Source: a bacterium (GTDB lineage: Bacteria > Krumholzibacteriota > Krumholzibacteria > LZORAL124-64-63). From it: a DNA stretch of 8,291 bases. The notes beneath the pieces are model-generated. The model worked only from the letters and a program-made list of their open reading frames with translations. It made no database searches and was not told the DNA's origin. Location: positions 1-8,291 of the forward strand of contig JAUUZX010000043.1 of NCBI GenBank assembly GCA_030592025.1. The letters are read 5' to 3'. The position numbers and the translations under genes are program-made. Positions 6,973-8,291 of the stretch are shown piece after piece; the stretch's first letter is position 1; every line of letters begins with the position of its first letter.

Positions 6973-8291
6973 CCCGACAAGAGACAGCCCGACGCCTCTG
7001 GTGGTCTCGGCTCATGGTCCTGCCGAGCTTCCGCGCCCTCACCCTGGTGGCGTCGATCATCGTCGTCGTGGCGACGACCCTCGCCCTGACCCAGGTGAAC
7101 GAGCGTCAGCTCCGCCGCACCCTGCGCGACGAAGCCGAGAGCAACCTGCTCCTCGAGGCCCGCAACATCGCCTCCCTCAGCGGCGATGCCCTGCTCAGCG
7201 AGTTTCCCGAACTGACCCTGGTGCCCCTCGTGCGGGACATCCAGGCCTCCCGATCCGAGCTGCGCGACGTCGTCATCCTCGACCACGCCGAACGGATCCA
7301 GGGGCACATCGACCCCCGCGCCATCGGCGAACCCTACATGCCTCCGACGGGCTTCGCGGCCCTGAACCGGCCCATCCTCGTCGTCGGCGAGACCCTGGGC
7401 GTTACCGCACAGCAGATCCTCGTGTCGACACCGGTATCCCACCACACCGAGGGACGACTCGGCCGGGTGATCGTCGCCCTGGACCAGTCGTTCATCGACG
7501 CCAAGATCCGCGAATCCCGCCAAGCCATGTTCGTCGTGGCCGCGGCCCTCGCGTTCATCTTCATCCTGCTGGCCATGATCATGAACGCCCTGCTCATGCG
7601 GCCCCTCGCGAAGCTCCAGGACAGCGTCCGGCGCGTGGGTCAGGGTGACTTGGACACGGCTGCGGAGATCCGCGGACCCATCGAGTTCAAGCGTCTGGCC
7701 GACACCCTCAACGAGATGGCCGGTCAACTCAAGACCACACGGCGCCTCGCCGAGGAACGGGAAGAGGAGATCCTCGCCACCCAACGCGAGGTCATCACCA
7801 CCCTGGGTGAAGTGGTGGAAAGCCGGTCCCACGAGACCGCCAACCACACCCGCCGCGTGGGCATCATGAGCTACGAACTCGCCTTGCTGGCCGGGTTGCC
7901 CGAAGACGAAGCCGAGTTGCTGCGCCTGGCCGCCCCCATGCACGACGTGGGCAAGATCGGCATCCCCGACAGCATCCTCAACAAGCCGGGGAAGCTGACG
8001 GACGACGAGTACGGGATCATGAAGACCCACGCAGCGATCGGTTTCGGCATCCTGTCCGGCTCCGAGCGTCCCCTCATGAAGGCGGCCGCCGTCCTGGCCC
8101 ACGAGCACCACGAACGCTGGGACGGCAAGGGCTACCCCCGCGGCATCTCCGGCGAGAACATCCACATCTACGGCCGCATCGTGGCTGTCGCCGACGTCTT
8201 CGACGCTCTCTTCTGCGACCGCGTCTACCGGTCGGCCATGCCCCTGAACCGTGTGCTGGCCATCATCGCCGAGGAACGCGGCCACCACTTC
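6969..8291 (+). CDS. Membrane-bound HD-GYP cyclic-di-GMP phosphodiesterase with Cache-like periplasmic sensor and HAMP (3' partial)
   Basis: 441 codons are open to the window end; the domain stops at GHHF, so perhaps 20-30 residues are missing. Order: basic cytoplasmic start, TM1 (~23-41), a ~145-residue periplasmic domain (42-186) with a PDC/Cache-like pattern (VVILDHAERIQGHIDP, later ILVSTPV and GRLGRVIVALD), TM2 (~187-209), HAMP (~210-260, Pro212), a charged signalling helix, then HD-GYP (~277-441). Catalytic features: E289 and H293 (ETANH), H325-D326 with K329 (HDVGKIGIPD), H354, H380-H381, W384-D385-G386, G388-Y389-P390 (the GYP motif) and D409. All expected metal ligands are present, so it should hydrolyse c-di-GMP. 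No GGDEF or receiver domain is seen. Its sensor faces the periplasm, where the TPR tail of the preceding product should also lie. Confidence 0.92.
   Translation, partial: MTRQETARRLWWSRLMVLPSFRALTLVASIIVVVATTLALTQVNERQLRRTLRDEAESNLLLEARNIASLSGDALLSEFPELTLVPLVRDIQASRSELRDVVILDHAERIQGHIDPRAIGEPYMPPTGFAALNRPILVVGETLGVTAQQILVSTPVSHHTEGRLGRVIVALDQSFIDAKIRESRQAMFVVAAALAFIFILLAMIMNALLMRPLAKLQDSVRRVGQGDLDTAAEIRGPIEFKRLADTLNEMAGQLKTTRRLAEEREEEILATQREVITTLGEVVESRSHETANHTRRVGIMSYELALLAGLPEDEAELLRLAAPMHDVGKIGIPDSILNKPGKLTDDEYGIMKTHAAIGFGILSGSERPLMKAAAVLAHEHHERWDGKGYPRGISGENIHIYGRIVAVADVFDALFCDRVYRSAMPLNRVLAIIAEERGHHF

Noticed and set aside
6924..8288. Antisense open frame (~454 codons) opposite the end of the window
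   Set aside because: It runs opposite a textbook HD-GYP gene that is open to the window edge; the antisense product has no recognisable domain.

Overview
The window is very GC-rich, almost gene-solid DNA. It holds three genes, all on the + strand, and the first and last run off the window edges. A secreted protein with a C-terminal FlgD-like/sorting-type domain, a PorV/PorQ-type outer-membrane barrel and an HD-GYP signalling protein occur side by side. Together with the base composition, this suggests a bacterium of the FCB (Fibrobacterota-Chlorobiota-Bacteroidota) superphylum or a neighbouring candidate lineage. High-GC groups such as Eisenbacteria or Krumholzibacteriota fit, but this is inference from gene content and is not shown by a marker gene.

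Layout. Bases 2-5029 are the last ~1675 residues of a giant extracellular multi-domain protein whose start lies upstream. From N to C it has a partial and a complete DUF11 domain, a two-fold tandem duplication of a ~320-residue two-module unit with one clear and two degenerate calcium loops, an Ig-like module, four diverged ~160-residue beta modules, and a final FlgD-like/sorting-type domain. Bases 5026-6972 encode a signal-peptide-bearing PorV/PorQ-type barrel fused to about five TPR-like units. Bases 6969 to the window end encode a two-TM receptor with a Cache-like periplasmic domain, HAMP and HD-GYP c-di-GMP phosphodiesterase domain; roughly the last 20-30 residues are cut off.

Both gene junctions are 4-base ATGA stop/start overlaps, so the genes are almost certainly one translationally coupled operon. 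There is no intergenic space, and I see no terminator, RNA gene, mobile element or CRISPR.

Working model (inference): the large protein is exported to the surface or extracellular space. The PorV-like barrel may be its dedicated outer-membrane shuttle or anchor, with the TPR tail as a periplasmic docking surface. The HD-GYP receptor may couple a periplasmic signal to c-di-GMP turnover, which commonly controls adhesion and biofilm.
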